From Brevibacillus laterosporus LMG 15441 (GTDB taxonomy: Bacteria; Bacillota; Bacilli; Brevibacillales; Brevibacillaceae), in the NCBI RefSeq assembly GCF_000219535.2, contig NZ_CP007806.1, forward strand, positions 2,700,501 to 2,764,500: 64,000 nt of DNA, in the 5' to 3' direction. Positions 47,320 through 56,789 of the stretch are shown here, piece by piece. The notes below the pieces were generated by a model, which saw only the letters and a program-made list of their open reading frames with translations, was not told where the DNA came from and made no database searches. The position numbers and the translations under genes are program-made. Position 1 is the first letter of the stretch. Every line of letters starts with the position of its first letter.

Positions 47320-47355
47320 ATGGTTCTCCCCTTTGTCATTTATTAATCGACTCGA

Positions 47356-47904
47356 CTACCGAAATTGCTCTCGCACCCTCATAAGGGCAAAGCCTAACAG
47401 ATTCTCTCCCCTCCAGTGCTGTGGCCGTTCAGCATCAGGATGATCTTGCGCTAGTCCAATCCCCCATACTTTGTCATAAGGACTAGCTTCCACTAGAACT
47501 CGATTCCCAGTCTGGAGTAAATAGGATTTTAACTGAGGATGTTGACCGAATTTTAGTAAATTCGCTTGTTGAACAATTTCGAGTTTATGTGCATTCCACA
47601 CTTCTTCGTTAAAAGCTTGTACTCTACGTCCCAGTGCTTTTGCTTGATTTGGATGCTTCTGCTGCAAAATCTGATCACGAATCGCAGCATCGCCAAACAA
47701 TTCCGCTTTTTTCGCCATCATATAATGCTCTGCGGTAGGGTATGTAATGCCATCCTCTACAAAAGGAGCTGGATACCACTGGCTGAAGCAGGATTTATCT
47801 ACAATTCCCTCTCTCTTCGGGGTATTTCCCCAGAAAAACAAATATTTCAACTGTTTTTTATGCGATTCCCTGATCAATGTCTGTACATCTTGTATCAGTT
47901 CCAT
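47356..47904 (-). CDS. NADAR family protein (YbiA-like)
   Basis: A 182-aa protein with the NADAR fold signature. Seen: KYLFFWGNTP near the N-terminus, FSQWYPAPFVEDGITYPTAEHYMMAKKAELFGD in the middle (family form F.NFyP.pF...g..Y.T.EHyf.a.KA), YDKVWGIG, and the C-terminal GENLLGFALMRVREQF. The Glu-His of the AEHY motif and the Trp of VWGIG are the conserved active-site residues. NADAR proteins are N-glycosidases: YbiA acts on early riboflavin intermediates, and others remove ADP-ribose from guanine to reverse DarT-type modification. Which activity this one has cannot be told; no darT-like toxin gene is seen in the window. It lies upstream of and close to the duplicated-domain gene. Confidence 0.85.
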   Translation of the reverse strand: MELIQDVQTLIRESHKKQLKYLFFWGNTPKREGIVDKSCFSQWYPAPFVEDGITYPTAEHYMMAKKAELFGDAAIRDQILQQKHPNQAKALGRRVQAFNEEVWNAHKLEIVQQANLLKFGQHPQLKSYLLQTGNRVLVEASPYDKVWGIGLAQDHPDAERPQHWRGENLLGFALMRVREQFR

Positions 47905-48025
47905 CTATTCCACCCCTTGCAAATAATCCTAACAATCATGCACATAAAATGACTACTCTTGCTCGATCTATTTATCTTTTGCTTCACCATTGTCCGTACA
48001 AATTCTATGTAATAAGCTAGCGTAA

Positions 48026-49222
48026 TTAGGTATGTGGTATACTATCATCCCATTCTGCTTGACCATTTCCGCCAACAAGCCAATTAAATGCATAATGTCT
48101 TTCCAACACGACCCCCGCGTCTAATTCAGCCGGAGCATTTTGCTGGTTAATGCGGGCATCCACACATGCCCAGTCATAACGCATAATTAGATCGGCTGCA
48201 TCTAGTAATTCTTTTTGAGACCTCGGTTCACAATGTTGTATTAAATCGTCCAAACTTTGATATTGAATGAGTAATTCCGAAATTCGTGGGACATGACACG
48301 TGCTATCTGGGTATGTTAATTCATCTATCAATCCAAGCGCCCATAGTAAGACCTCGCAGCACTCATACCTCCACACAAACTGAATACATTCAATCTCCTT
48401 ACATTCTGCTTTTTCTATATATGCTCTTTCCTTTGGCGTCAGCCAATCTCTAACTTGATATACCTCGTCTACCCTCTCAAAATAAGACAAGGCTTCCTTC
48501 CGATTTCCCTCTGGAGACAATACTACTTCCGAATATAGCGCTACGGCGAACAGGGCACTAACTCTTTTCGCGATAGATGTAAGGTCTCTAATGACTGCAT
48601 CCTCTTCCACCAACGCTACTCTCAAATGAGAAATATATGGAATATTTCTTGCTTCTAATAAAGCAATAGAGCGATTCATTCGATCGCGATCTGCCTCTGA
48701 TTCCTCCCCCTTATCACGGTCTAACAGGTCGGAATTCGCTATTGGAATGAGTTGCTCCAGCTCACTTTTTCCCTCTAATGAGAACACAAGCCTTCCTTCA
48801 CTATTAAATATCTCCATGCTTGGATACAGTAAATAAGCATTTATCTCGCTGGCAACAGCATAAATAGCATCCATTAAAAAATGGGTCCGATTCGTATCAT
48901 TGGTAAGCTCAAATCGAATTCCAACGATGCAGGTAAAGCACAAAATCTGTTGAATAACACTTTGCTGTAGATCAAATCGTTCGGTTTTTACCTGGGAATA
49001 GTAAGCAGCCATCCCGTTTATTTGCTGTTCCACTTCTTCTTGATTCGCAATATAATCAATGCGATTTATTTTCATGAAAGTATCATCTTGCAAGGTAATC
49101 GTTAACTGCCCACCATCTACCTGATGTGATTTGCTAACTTGCTCAAAATTACTGATAATGGAATTAAAAACTCGATCTGGGTTACCTATCCCTGTATATA
49201 GCGTAATAACGGCCTCTTCCAT
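48026..49222 (-). CDS. DUF4272-like hypothetical protein
   Basis: A 398-aa soluble protein. The C-terminal half (about 180-398) has the form of DUF4272: a stretch with MNRSIALLEARNIPY, LTPKERAYIE, then WRYECCEVLLWALGLI, and the closing ERHYAFNWLVGGNGQAEWDDSIPHT, in which the RHYAxNWL and W-D-D pattern is the clearest hallmark. The N-terminal half (IITLYTGIGNPDRVF to LVFSLEGK) is a separate alpha/beta domain with a strand-rich start. Function of DUF4272 is unknown. It lies 12 bases after the YwiC gene stop and is co-transcribed with it. Confidence 0.75.
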   Translation of the reverse strand: MEEAVITLYTGIGNPDRVFNSIISNFEQVSKSHQVDGGQLTITLQDDTFMKINRIDYIANQEEVEQQINGMAAYYSQVKTERFDLQQSVIQQILCFTCIVGIRFELTNDTNRTHFLMDAIYAVASEINAYLLYPSMEIFNSEGRLVFSLEGKSELEQLIPIANSDLLDRDKGEESEADRDRMNRSIALLEARNIPYISHLRVALVEEDAVIRDLTSIAKRVSALFAVALYSEVVLSPEGNRKEALSYFERVDEVYQVRDWLTPKERAYIEKAECKEIECIQFVWRYECCEVLLWALGLIDELTYPDSTCHVPRISELLIQYQSLDDLIQHCEPRSQKELLDAADLIMRYDWACVDARINQQNAPAELDAGVVLERHYAFNWLVGGNGQAEWDDSIPHT

Positions 49223-49234
49223 GTGTTCGCTCCT

Positions 49235-49963
49235 TTACAGATAAAAGCTACTAGACAGTATCAAAAACTGTACCGCACCTATAATTTCAATGATTCCAGC
49301 CTTCCATGGACGCATCGCTTTTCCAGCATAGACAAAAGCTCTCACAGTTGAATAGACATAAGCAATTGCCATCCAAGGAAAGCCTATTAGCCACGGAACA
49401 ACCAGTAATAGTCCATGATAAATATGAGCATACATGATCCAACGCTTGTTGTCTCGTTCCCGAAAAACTGACTTTACAAAAAATGCACTACCCATAAAAT
49501 GCAACCAACTGAACAATACAATAGCAGCCATCGTTACATCAAACTCTCCACCAGCCAAAAGGTAAGAAGCAGCACCTCCAATGGAAAAAATAAGAATGGC
49601 ACATAAATCGTTAACGATCGCCCTCTCTTTTTTACGTTTTGCATGCCATACATTTACCAAAAGAAGAATAAGTAGCGGTAGTGCAAAAGCACAAAGGAAT
49701 GGATTGCTTACAAGCGCTGGTATTAAGCAAATAAGGGCAAGTAAACCGTACAATAATCCCCATTTCAGCAAGTGCTCAGCTCGTGTGATTCGTTTCATAT
49801 ATTGAAGAAACGGATAAGATGACAAATAGAGAAATAGCCAAGCTAGAAATAAGAGGATATGCATCCATTGAGGTTTTCCAGCCAGCATTCCGAAAAGAAA
49901 CGGGACGCTAACCATTGCCCATCCCCCGTGTTCATGGGGTATTACAATACTACTTTTTTTCAC
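49235..49963 (-). CDS. ywiC: YwiC-like membrane protein
   Basis: A 242-aa integral membrane protein of the YwiC family. The N-terminal IPHEHGGWAMVSVPFLFG is the family signature (PrEHGaWamL..P). About seven to eight hydrophobic spans follow, with conserved polar residues including a HAKRKKERAIVNDL cytosolic loop and WLHFMGSAFFVKS. The exact function is unknown; in Bacillus subtilis the homologue lies near nitrate respiration genes. It precedes the DUF4272-like gene and starts at an ATG with GAAAGGAGTG upstream. Confidence 0.85.
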   Translation of the reverse strand: MKKSSIVIPHEHGGWAMVSVPFLFGMLAGKPQWMHILLFLAWLFLYLSSYPFLQYMKRITRAEHLLKWGLLYGLLALICLIPALVSNPFLCAFALPLLILLLVNVWHAKRKKERAIVNDLCAILIFSIGGAASYLLAGGEFDVTMAAIVLFSWLHFMGSAFFVKSVFRERDNKRWIMYAHIYHGLLLVVPWLIGFPWMAIAYVYSTVRAFVYAGKAMRPWKAGIIEIIGAVQFLILSSSFYL

Positions 49964-50216
49964 AGAATTTCACTCCTTTCAAAAGGGGCTCAATCGTAAA
50001 TCAATTCTTACAATTCGTTTTTTTAAGCTCTTTTCATTCGAAACGTTCTACGCAATAAAAAAAGCCTTCTGCCTCTTTACAGACCTGACTACAGAGCGAA
50101 GTATAGCATTACAACGAGTAGTTTGCCATTCCTTCGATCAATCTGCCACAAGAAAGCCAAACATCCTAAAGCATCCGCAAGTAAATCTATCGAAATCGAG
50201 AACACTGTCCATACAA

Positions 50217-50266
50217 AAAATGGTGGAAATTGTAGGTAAACGAAATAACTACAATTCCACCATTTC
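50217..50266 (-). terminator. Terminator of the MFS exporter gene
   Basis: Arms AAATGGTGGAAATTGTAG (50218-50235) and CTACAATTCCACCATTT (50249-50265), 17 pairs with one bulge, followed on the minus strand by TTTTTT. It lies directly after the exporter stop. Confidence 0.9.
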
Positions 50267-50270
50267 TCTT

Positions 50271-51482
50271 TTACTTACCGATATCACTAGTTGTTCTTGA
50301 TCGCGATTTGTTCGACCACAAGCCACGATGCGTACTCCAGACATAAATCGTCAACAACGCAACTACAAGGAACCCTACCCAATAAGGAGCTTCCGGCTGA
50401 ATTCGGTATAATGCCGTTCCAGCAATCGGTGCTACAAAAGAGCCCACCCCTGTTGCCGCCGTAGTCAAGCCTGCTGCTGCTCCCTGTTCCTCTTCTCCTG
50501 ATGCCAACGAAACACCTGCTGTATAACCTGGCATGGCGAATCCGCCTCCAACACCCAGTAGTAAAAAAGCGAGGACGAAACTAAATAAATTGTTAATGAA
50601 AACAAGAAGCAGCAGGCCTCCCCCCAGTATCGGCAGACCGATACGAAGCAAGGTACGCGGCATGAAGGAGCGTTTCCGAATGACTACTATTTGGACCAAT
50701 GCCATCATAAAACCGACGCAAAACAAACTGATTCCAACCCACAGCGCCGTATCTTTGGAGTTTAATCCAAATTTATCTTGGACATAAAAGCCTGCTGTCA
50801 CCTGTAGCATCACAATGGCGCTCATCATACACAAGGCAATCAATAAATAAGGCCGTATACCTGGCTTTCGTAGATTAAGCTTGTTTCTTTTACCAGATGA
50901 CTTTGGTGTAAAACGCGGAATACGTACATACACCATAAGAGCAGCAAATAATGATAGAACAGCAGCAACAACAATAGGAAACAGGAGGTGAATCCCTGAT
51001 AATGCTGCCCCCATGGCGGGGCCGATCAGAAAACCAATACCACTTGCCGCACCAATCATCGCCATTCCCGCCGAGCGTTCATTCAATGAAGTTAAATCGG
51101 CCATCAGTGCTTGCCCAGAGGAAGTCATTGCAGGGAAAAACAGACCGAACAGCATCCGTGAAAGCAACAATAGGATAAAAAGCAAAGTCAGCTCTGTTCT
51201 CCCCTGTAAACCAATCCAAGAGAGCCAAGCAAATAGCACCAAGCTAAACGTAAACCCAACCAAACCAATAATCATAATCGGTTTTCGACCGAATCGATCA
51301 CTTTGTTTCCCCCAGATGGGAGCACCAAGTAACAAGATGAGGGCGGAAGCTGAAATGATCCAGCCTGCATGCATTTCATCGAGGCCCATCTCTTGAATTA
51401 ATGGAGCCAGCACCGGATTAATGACTCCTAGGCCGATATAACAAATCATTAATGACAAGAAAATAACACGTTTCGGTTCCAT
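50271..51482 (-). CDS. MFS multidrug-type exporter
   Basis: A 403-aa major facilitator transporter of the 12-span drug/proton antiporter type. Motif A is clear in the second loop (GAPIWGKQSDRFGRKPIM, about 58-76), and the glycine/proline-rich motif C appears in the fifth helix (ASGIGFLIGPAMGAAL). A long cytosolic loop (IPRFTPKSSGKRNKLNLRKP) separates the halves. It should export hydrophobic or cationic small molecules with proton influx. The ribosome site GGAGGTGG lies five to eight bases before ATG. It is a single-gene unit with its own terminator, about 5.5 kb upstream of the NRPS operon on the same strand, so a role in exporting the peptide is possible but not shown. Confidence 0.9.
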   Translation of the reverse strand: MEPKRVIFLSLMICYIGLGVINPVLAPLIQEMGLDEMHAGWIISASALILLLGAPIWGKQSDRFGRKPIMIIGLVGFTFSLVLFAWLSWIGLQGRTELTLLFILLLLSRMLFGLFFPAMTSSGQALMADLTSLNERSAGMAMIGAASGIGFLIGPAMGAALSGIHLLFPIVVAAVLSLFAALMVYVRIPRFTPKSSGKRNKLNLRKPGIRPYLLIALCMMSAIVMLQVTAGFYVQDKFGLNSKDTALWVGISLFCVGFMMALVQIVVIRKRSFMPRTLLRIGLPILGGGLLLLVFINNLFSFVLAFLLLGVGGGFAMPGYTAGVSLASGEEEQGAAAGLTTAATGVGSFVAPIAGTALYRIQPEAPYWVGFLVVALLTIYVWSTHRGLWSNKSRSRTTSDIGK

Positions 51483-51759
51483 GTAACCACCTCCATTAGT
51501 ACTTGTAATTCTTGCGGTATTCCGTTCGTTGCAATTGCTTCAAAAAACTCGACAGCAAAAGAGAATGCCCCCCCTTTTGCTGTTACCTTTTTGTGCATTT
51601 AAGAGCAACTTCTGCCCCATTAAGCTCTGACCGCCTCCCTATTACTTCAAATCTGTATTTATTATCAATAAAATGTAAATGCTGTTCCGCCAATAAACGG
51701 ATGATTTCTGACGTTTAACGGATTATTTTCTATCAGACAAAACAAAAATTTGATTTAAC

Positions 51760-52880
51760 TCACACTAGCCCAGTTATCGGATTAATAATGTGTGCGGGTT
51801 GATCGTGCATATTTAGTAAATTTTTGTTGAAATCAAAAGATAATTTAAAGGGAAAATTAATGGAACACTCCCATTTTTTATTTAGTTGGTAATCCAATTT
51901 AAAAACAAAACGATTGTTATAGGTATACAAATTTAGTTGATCATCAAAAACAATTTGTTTAAATCCAGGATTAGGGAATTGACTGGATGATACCCAACTC
52001 CCTGTATTTGGGTCTATCTTTGCCAAGAAACTTGTTCCATTTTGAGTATAATTATTTACGCCAACCAATAAAAATCCATCCTGTCTAATCGCAGGAGTTG
52101 AAAGTTGAAGGCTATCTGAACCTACTTTTTTTGTAAATTTAATTGACCCATCTTCTTTATTTATAGCTACTATTTGGTTCTTGCTAGTTGTGTAAATAAT
52201 CCCTTTCTTTGAAAGAACTAATCCTTCCAAAGAAAATGATAGGGGTAATTTTTGTTCCCATTTAAGCTGACCATCTTTATCAATAGCTCTGATTGATAAA
52301 GTTTTGGAGTTCTCATAAACGCCAGTATAATAGGTTCCCGCAGCATCTAGAGAGCCGTTTTCTACTAGGCCCGCTGATTTAAAACTCCACAATTCTTTAC
52401 ATTTTTAGTATCTAAAGCCTTCATTGTTTTATTATGTCCAGCTATATTTTGCATGACTAGAATAACATCATCATTTCTTAATCCAATGACCCCATGTCCT
52501 GGAGCTCTCCATAAAACTTTCCCTATAGGTGTTACTGCCAAAATTTCTTTCCCAGCTGCTCCATACATTGTTCCATCTTTGCCAATTAACTTAGGATCAA
52601 AATTGTTTATCTTCCATACATATGGATATTCCTTTTCTGTATATCTTTTATTGCTGTTTTTACTAGGGGTATAAACAGGATTCATTGGATTTATTGCCTT
52701 TTTATCATAGGCCCCTTCTTCATAACCTCCTTCCATAATATCTACTGTTTCTTGATCATAACCAGCATTTTGAGTGAAAAGATTATTGGAAGCAAAGCTT
52801 GAATCCGGTGGAATACCAATCATCACCGCTGATATTGATAGTAATAAAGCTAGAAAACCATTAAAAAACTCTATTCTAAT
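51760..52880 (-). pseudogene. Frameshifted PQQ-type beta-propeller protein
   Basis: Two overlapping frames (52365-52826 and 51760-52392) together encode one protein with PQQ-like beta-propeller repeats: IGKDGTMYGAAGKEILAVTPIGKVLWR, then DKDGQLKWEQKL, GIIYTTSKNQIVAINKEDGSIKF and LAKIDPNTGSW. The join is lost by a one-base deletion near 52400: the text gives DTKN then VKNCG where DTKNGKELWSFKS is expected. Upstream of the GTG at 52826 the same frame continues through a signal-peptide-like stretch (RIEFFNGFLALLLSISAV) back to an ATT codon at 52880 that has GAGGTG just before it, but no normal start codon, so the start has decayed too or is unusual. If intact it would be a secreted or cell-surface propeller. 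A sequencing error could explain one of the two defects. Confidence 0.75.
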
Positions 52881-52888
52881 AACACCTC

Positions 52889-52955
52889 AAAAAAAAATAA
52901 AGACACAGCAAAACAACAGCCTATTTTCATAGACTTTTGTTGTTTCACTGTGTCT
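52889..52955 (-). terminator. Strong intrinsic terminator just before the propeller pseudogene
   Basis: Long hairpin (arms about 52900-52918 and 52938-52955, AGACACAGTGAAACAACA with TGTTGTTTTGCTGTGTCT on the minus strand, about 16 of 18 paired) followed by TTTATTTTTTTTTT. It stops leftward transcription immediately before the start region of the propeller gene; it may be the terminator of the decayed gene upstream or an attenuator. Confidence 0.8.
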
Positions 52956-53042
52956 GCACACCCATGAATATCATGTGTAATTTTTTACATTATAACATTG
53001 CGATGGATTATATTAAATAGATACCACATAAATTTTACTATC

Positions 53043-53285
53043 TTAATTACTGGATGGACACTTCCATAGTTTTATAAACCGCTTTTGATTTATGTACTTA
53101 TCAAATTTCAAAAGTAGCTCATCCTCTGTTAACGGCTTCCCAATCAGATTCTTGTCACATAAAGCTGACATAACATTTCTGAATATTTTATTACAAGTGG
53201 ATCATTATGCAATTGCTCGAAATTACTTTTTTCTTACAAATATAAAATCCTCTGTCACTTCAATTTTTCCAGAGTTCACTTGATT
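53043..53285 (-). pseudogene. Remnant of a small unknown gene, two frameshifts
   Basis: Minus-strand translation gives coding-looking pieces in three frames that read on from one another: VNSGKIEVTEDFIFVRKK, then SNFEQLHNDPLVIKY, then FRNVMSALCDKNLIGKPL followed by TEDELLLKFDKYINQKRFIKLWKCPSSN and a stop at 53043. The last piece is 46 residues without a stop and of normal composition. I do not recognise the family. The terminator at 52889-52955 lies downstream and could once have served this gene. Confidence 0.5.
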
Positions 53286-53588
53286 AGAATTTTAAAATCC
53301 TATATTCCAAACAACTTCTCCCGCAGCGTTCTCTTTACCCGTAGAGGGAAGATTTCATTACCGCCTCGTTTACTTTGGCCTCCCCATTATCATTATTCTA
53401 CCCACTCTGACTAATCTGTCCTACTTCCAGATGAGTCGTACGACGTTATGTGTCATAGAAATAGCATAGCCCTGTTGTACACCATTGCTTCGGCGGGGTA
53501 AGACATAAATTCGAGGGTCAAAATATTGTCATTTGATAAACTTTAGATATATGGATTCATGAAAAAATTTAGGAGGTAATGAACAGAA
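53286..53588. other. Intergenic region
   Basis: About 300 bases between the remnant and the next plus-strand gene. No coding frame is convincing. The last 60 bases hold the presumed promoter of the following gene and its AGGAGGTAA ribosome site. Confidence 0.4.
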
Positions 53589-53990
53589 ATGTATATTAAG
53601 GCATGTAAAAAAGATGGAACAACTGTGCATGGAGGAAGAACGCCACTAAAAATCGGTGAAGAAGTCGACTTTGAAGATGGAAATGGATACCTTGTTAAGG
53701 ACTTTCCTTCATTAATTTGTGGTCATCCTGGATTTGACAATCCTTATAACCTATGCTTCTTTGAAGTAGAACCACGAAGCGAAATCGAAAGTAATTTTAG
53801 TGGCGGTACGCTTCAATGCAGGAAGTTATTTATTAAAAGAGTTATCCAATTAGACGAACTAAAAGAATTAGGTGATAGATTGTTTAATGAAAGGTGTAAT
53901 TTCTTTGAACCTTCAAAATATGGACGAACTACTAATAAAGCCATCAATCGATTCGTTCGATTTATTAAAAATCTATTTAACGTTAAGTAA
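53589..53990 (+). CDS. Small hypothetical protein
   Basis: A 133-aa soluble protein with a very strong ribosome site (TAGGAGGTAATGAACAGAA before ATG), one of the few intact genes in this stretch. It begins MYIKACKKDGTTVHGG and has a compact, strand-rich first half (FEDGNGYLVKDFPSLICGHPGF, EVEPRSEIESN), then a helical C-terminal half with a basic end (NKAINRFVRFIKNLF). Four to five cysteines are scattered and form no obvious metal motif. I do not recognise a family. Being alone on the plus strand among pseudogenes, it may be a mobile-element or phage-derived accessory gene. Confidence 0.7.
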   Translation: MYIKACKKDGTTVHGGRTPLKIGEEVDFEDGNGYLVKDFPSLICGHPGFDNPYNLCFFEVEPRSEIESNFSGGTLQCRKLFIKRVIQLDELKELGDRLFNERCNFFEPSKYGRTTNKAINRFVRFIKNLFNVK

Positions 53991-54846
53991 TCCTTTTATA
54001 ATAATACCAACAACTTTTCCATACCAACCAAGACTAAGTTGAACATCTGGTTTGAGAAAGGCCGGTTGCTACTAAAATAATTACGGGTCCTTGGCTCTGT
54101 CTTGCAATTCTTAAGTTGCTTGAAGGAGTACCGATAGTCTTTTCTAAGTATGTTCAAGTTTGGATTATATGTTATCTTGTATTCCATCGTTTGTTAACTA
54201 GAACAGTGTCCCAACTAGCCTCAACATGGTAGTAAAAAGTAAGTCTGAACATTATAGCTGACGGGAGGATCATCAAGTTCTACGGGAGGTACTTTCGACT
54301 CAGTCCCCTACAATCGTCGACAAAAAATGTATAAGGATCAACCAACAATAATTGGTTGATCCTATAATACGAACGGCAAAAATGGACCTGATGAAGCATG
54401 TCAGGTTTTAGATTCGGTGCATAACCCAAAATAAACTAAGAGGTCGAGGATTCGCTTCAAAAACTTTAAAGGCTTTCTGTTAAGTTCTTTGTTTACAGCA
54501 AAACAACTGTCATATCAACAGATTAATGATTCTGAATATGCGGAGTGCCAAGAACATGTAGCGTCTCATTGGAGGGGATACTTGCTGGCTACAACCCTAT
54601 TCTGGGCGGTTATTTCCTAAGAGATTACTGCACAATATATACGACTATTCGTAGCCAAATCTTCTTGTTTTATGTACCAGTTACTACAATACTTTATAGA
54701 AGTCTTCAATACTCAACATTAAGGTTAACTGGTACAAACATATTTTAGCATGTTGTTCAAAATTGATAAAAGCGAATTTATTGAGCTATTGTGCTTTCCA
54801 TCTTCCGTTCCTATTTCTTCAGAAGCACAATCCGTTCTTGATCAAG
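53991..54846. other. 856-base region without a recognisable gene
   Basis: Short frames exist (for example minus 53996-54187 and plus 54545-54748) but none has a ribosome site together with normal composition. The region contains a perfect 12-bp inverted repeat at 54334-54363. It looks like the junction of several decayed segments. Confidence 0.4.
54334..54363 (+). repeat. Perfect 12-bp inverted repeat
   Basis: AGGATCAACCAA (54334-54345) and TTGGTTGATCCT (54352-54363) with a 6-base spacer. It is followed by ATAATACG, not a T-run. It could be an old terminator or an IS end. Confidence 0.5.
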
Positions 54847-55283
54847 CTATCCAATGAAAATCTTATTACTACTGTCAGCCCAAGGGCTTCTTCTAAATAA
54901 AGCATCTAAATCCATGAGTGGTTTTATTAGATCAGGCAAGCAGCTATTATTCTCTACAGCACTAATATACTCTTGATAGGTTTCGAATATTTTAAATGAT
55001 ACGTAGACATCGTCAGTTTCGTTAACACGTTCTACAAGCAATTTTTGTAGGGTCAATAGCTTCTCCCATCTCGTTTACAATAAAACAGTGCCGTACCATA
55101 ATATTCTCAACACTTGGCATGTAGCCATAAGCTACTTTCCAATCTCCTTCAATAAATTTGCTTTTAATATGCAAAGAAGCGTAAAAGACATTTGAGTAGT
55201 GCTTCATCTCCATCTGAATCGGCACTCACATTATATACATGCTCAGACTCATCCCAGTTAATCTTATGTTTAATAATCTCCAA
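54847..55283 (-). pseudogene. Hypothetical gene broken by two frameshifts
   Basis: Three minus-strand pieces read on from each other: a start region from a TTG at 55283 with GGAGGT eight bases upstream (LEIIKHKINWDESEHVYNVSADSDGDE), a middle piece (MKHYSNVFYASLHIKSKFIEGDWKVAYGY to AIDPTKIAC) and an end piece (VNETDDVYVSFKIFETYQEYISAVENN to SSNKIFIG, stop at 54847). Joined they would give about 145 residues. The frame changes lie near 55205 and near 55040. The family is not recognised. It lies just downstream of the truncated HsdS gene on the same strand and may have formed an operon with it. Confidence 0.6.
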
Positions 55284-55305
55284 ATTAATTACCTCCATTA
55301 TGGTG

Positions 55306-56163
55306 TTAATGCATATGCTTTTTCAGCTCGGTTGAGTTAGCAAAAGAATCAACACTTGCGTCAATCGATAAAGAGGGGATCTCCGTTTCTGAATCGACGA
55401 TACCTTTAAATTTGGAATGAATATCACCGTAATGGATGTGGTAATATTCACCCTCCCCCTCATAACTACGTGAATATGCGTACGATTTTACAAAAGAACC
55501 TAGATCACCTAATGCTACTTCTCTCCATTCTGGAAACTCCCGCCCATTCTCATCCTTAAAACGGATATCTTGCGAGAATATCTTCTGCAGCATCCCCTTC
55601 TTTAACAGTTCCATTTGTTCGATCTTCTCTTGCTGTTTCTCGATCTCTTGGTCGAGAAGCGAGAGAAAGGAAGCGATTTTTGATTGCTCTTCTTTGTCGG
55701 GCAGAACCACTTTGAAATTCTCTATATCACTCTTCGTTAAATTAGGGCCTTTCCTGCTACTGGCTGCTACATTTCTCCACTTTCCTACATTATGATTTAA
55801 GTAGTTTTGAAGAAAAACTACATCAAAGAAATCCCCTTTCAGTATAAGAGATGAGATGGCTTGATTTGTAACTCCAACAAAGGTTGTTATGCCTGTCCTA
55901 CCGATTTGATTAAATCCGCCATACATCGCAATTAACAATGTATCACTCGGCAACAAAATTAGAGAGGTTTCAGAAATTGCCCTTTCACTAACTTTTTCGT
56001 CAGTAGCCTTTATGAATGAATTATTGAAATCCATTGTTTTAACCCAGGGAATAGTGCCCTTTTCATAATAACTTAGATTTGATCTTAGAGGTGTTAACCC
56101 GCTGGATACAGTGGCAATAGCTCCTATCTTGATTTCTTGCCATTTACCTTTGAACCTTAACAT
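55306..56163 (-). pseudogene. Truncated type I restriction specificity subunit (HsdS)
   Basis: A 285-aa HsdS-like protein; full-length subunits are usually about 400 aa. Residues 1-160 form a complete first target-recognition domain (WQEIKIGAIATVSSGLTP at the front, NLTKSDIENFKVVLPDKEEQSKIASFLSLLD at the end), followed by the coiled-coil spacer (DQEIEKQQEKIEQMELLKKGMLQKIF, about 165-195) and the linker FPEWREVALGDLGSF that opens the second domain. The second domain stops after about 70 residues. No hsdM or hsdR is in the window, so this is an orphan and probably a scar, although half-size HsdS proteins can dimerise or serve as donors for recombination. The other side of its start is phage-derived DNA on the opposite strand. 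Confidence 0.8.
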
Positions 56164-56183
56164 GGGAAATCCTTAGCCCATAC

Positions 56184-56728
56184 ATGGTCTTTTCTAACAG
56201 CCATGACGGTAGCGGAAGTATCAAAGTGGCAATGACCCCAATTCGGGTTGTTTACCAAAATACCTTGAACCACCTTGCCCTTAGTACTGAAAAAAGAATG
56301 TGGGAAACCATTCATACTGGAGATATCAAGTCCAAACTGGAGGAAGCAAAGAGGACGTTACTTATGGCTGAATCTTATATGGACTCTACGAGTCGAGTCA
56401 GACCGATTAAACCAAATTAAACTTTTAGATCGTAAGGTCATGGAATACATCGAGCTCCTTCTTCCCTTGACTGACAGCGCCTCAAAAACTCAAGAAAAAA
56501 ATAACCGGCTGTTGCGAGCAGATATAACAACATAGATATTTCGATGCTCCAGATCTTATTGATGTCGGTAAAAATGCATTTCGCTTTATCAATGCCGTTT
56601 CCGATTTTGCCACTCATGCAAAACCGCTGCGAGAAACAGAATCGTACAAAGAAAACCTGTTTCTAAAAACAACGGAAGGAAATCCACTCATTGATAAAGC
56701 TTATGAAATCATTGTAGCCTCGGCATAA
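56184..56728 (+). pseudogene. DUF932 phage/plasmid-like protein (TIGR03299 type), decayed
   Basis: The C-terminal part of a DUF932 protein is spread over three frames. Frame one: HDGSGSIKVAMTPIRVVYQNTLN, then WETIHTGDIKSKLEEAKRTLLMAESYM. Frame two: LNQIKLLDRKVMEYIELLLPLTDSASKTQEKN. Frame three: RYFDAPDL, then VGKNAFRFINAVSDFATHAKPLRET and ENLFLKTTEGNPLIDKAYEIIVASA, stop at 56728. The order and residues match what I know of the family, which is common in phages and integrative elements and is usually found near recombination genes. The N-terminal half is absent; the left end meets the HsdS fragment head to head. It cannot be expressed as one protein. Confidence 0.7.
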
Positions 56729-56789
56729 TCCCATTTACAGGATTGCCAAGGCATTTTTATTTCCTTTTTGTAAAAATCAATTAGATGTA

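Noticed and set aside
51512-51718. 68-codon plus-strand frame upstream of the MFS exporter
   Set aside because: It lies across the exporter promoter region, is cysteine-rich and random-looking, and has no ribosome site.
53996-54187. 63-codon minus-strand frame after the 133-aa gene
   Set aside because: No ribosome site and no family resemblance; it overlaps only featureless DNA.
54545-54748. 67-codon plus-strand frame with hydrophobic stretches
   Set aside because: AT-rich low-complexity translation, no ribosome site, and stops in neighbouring frames suggest non-coding DNA.
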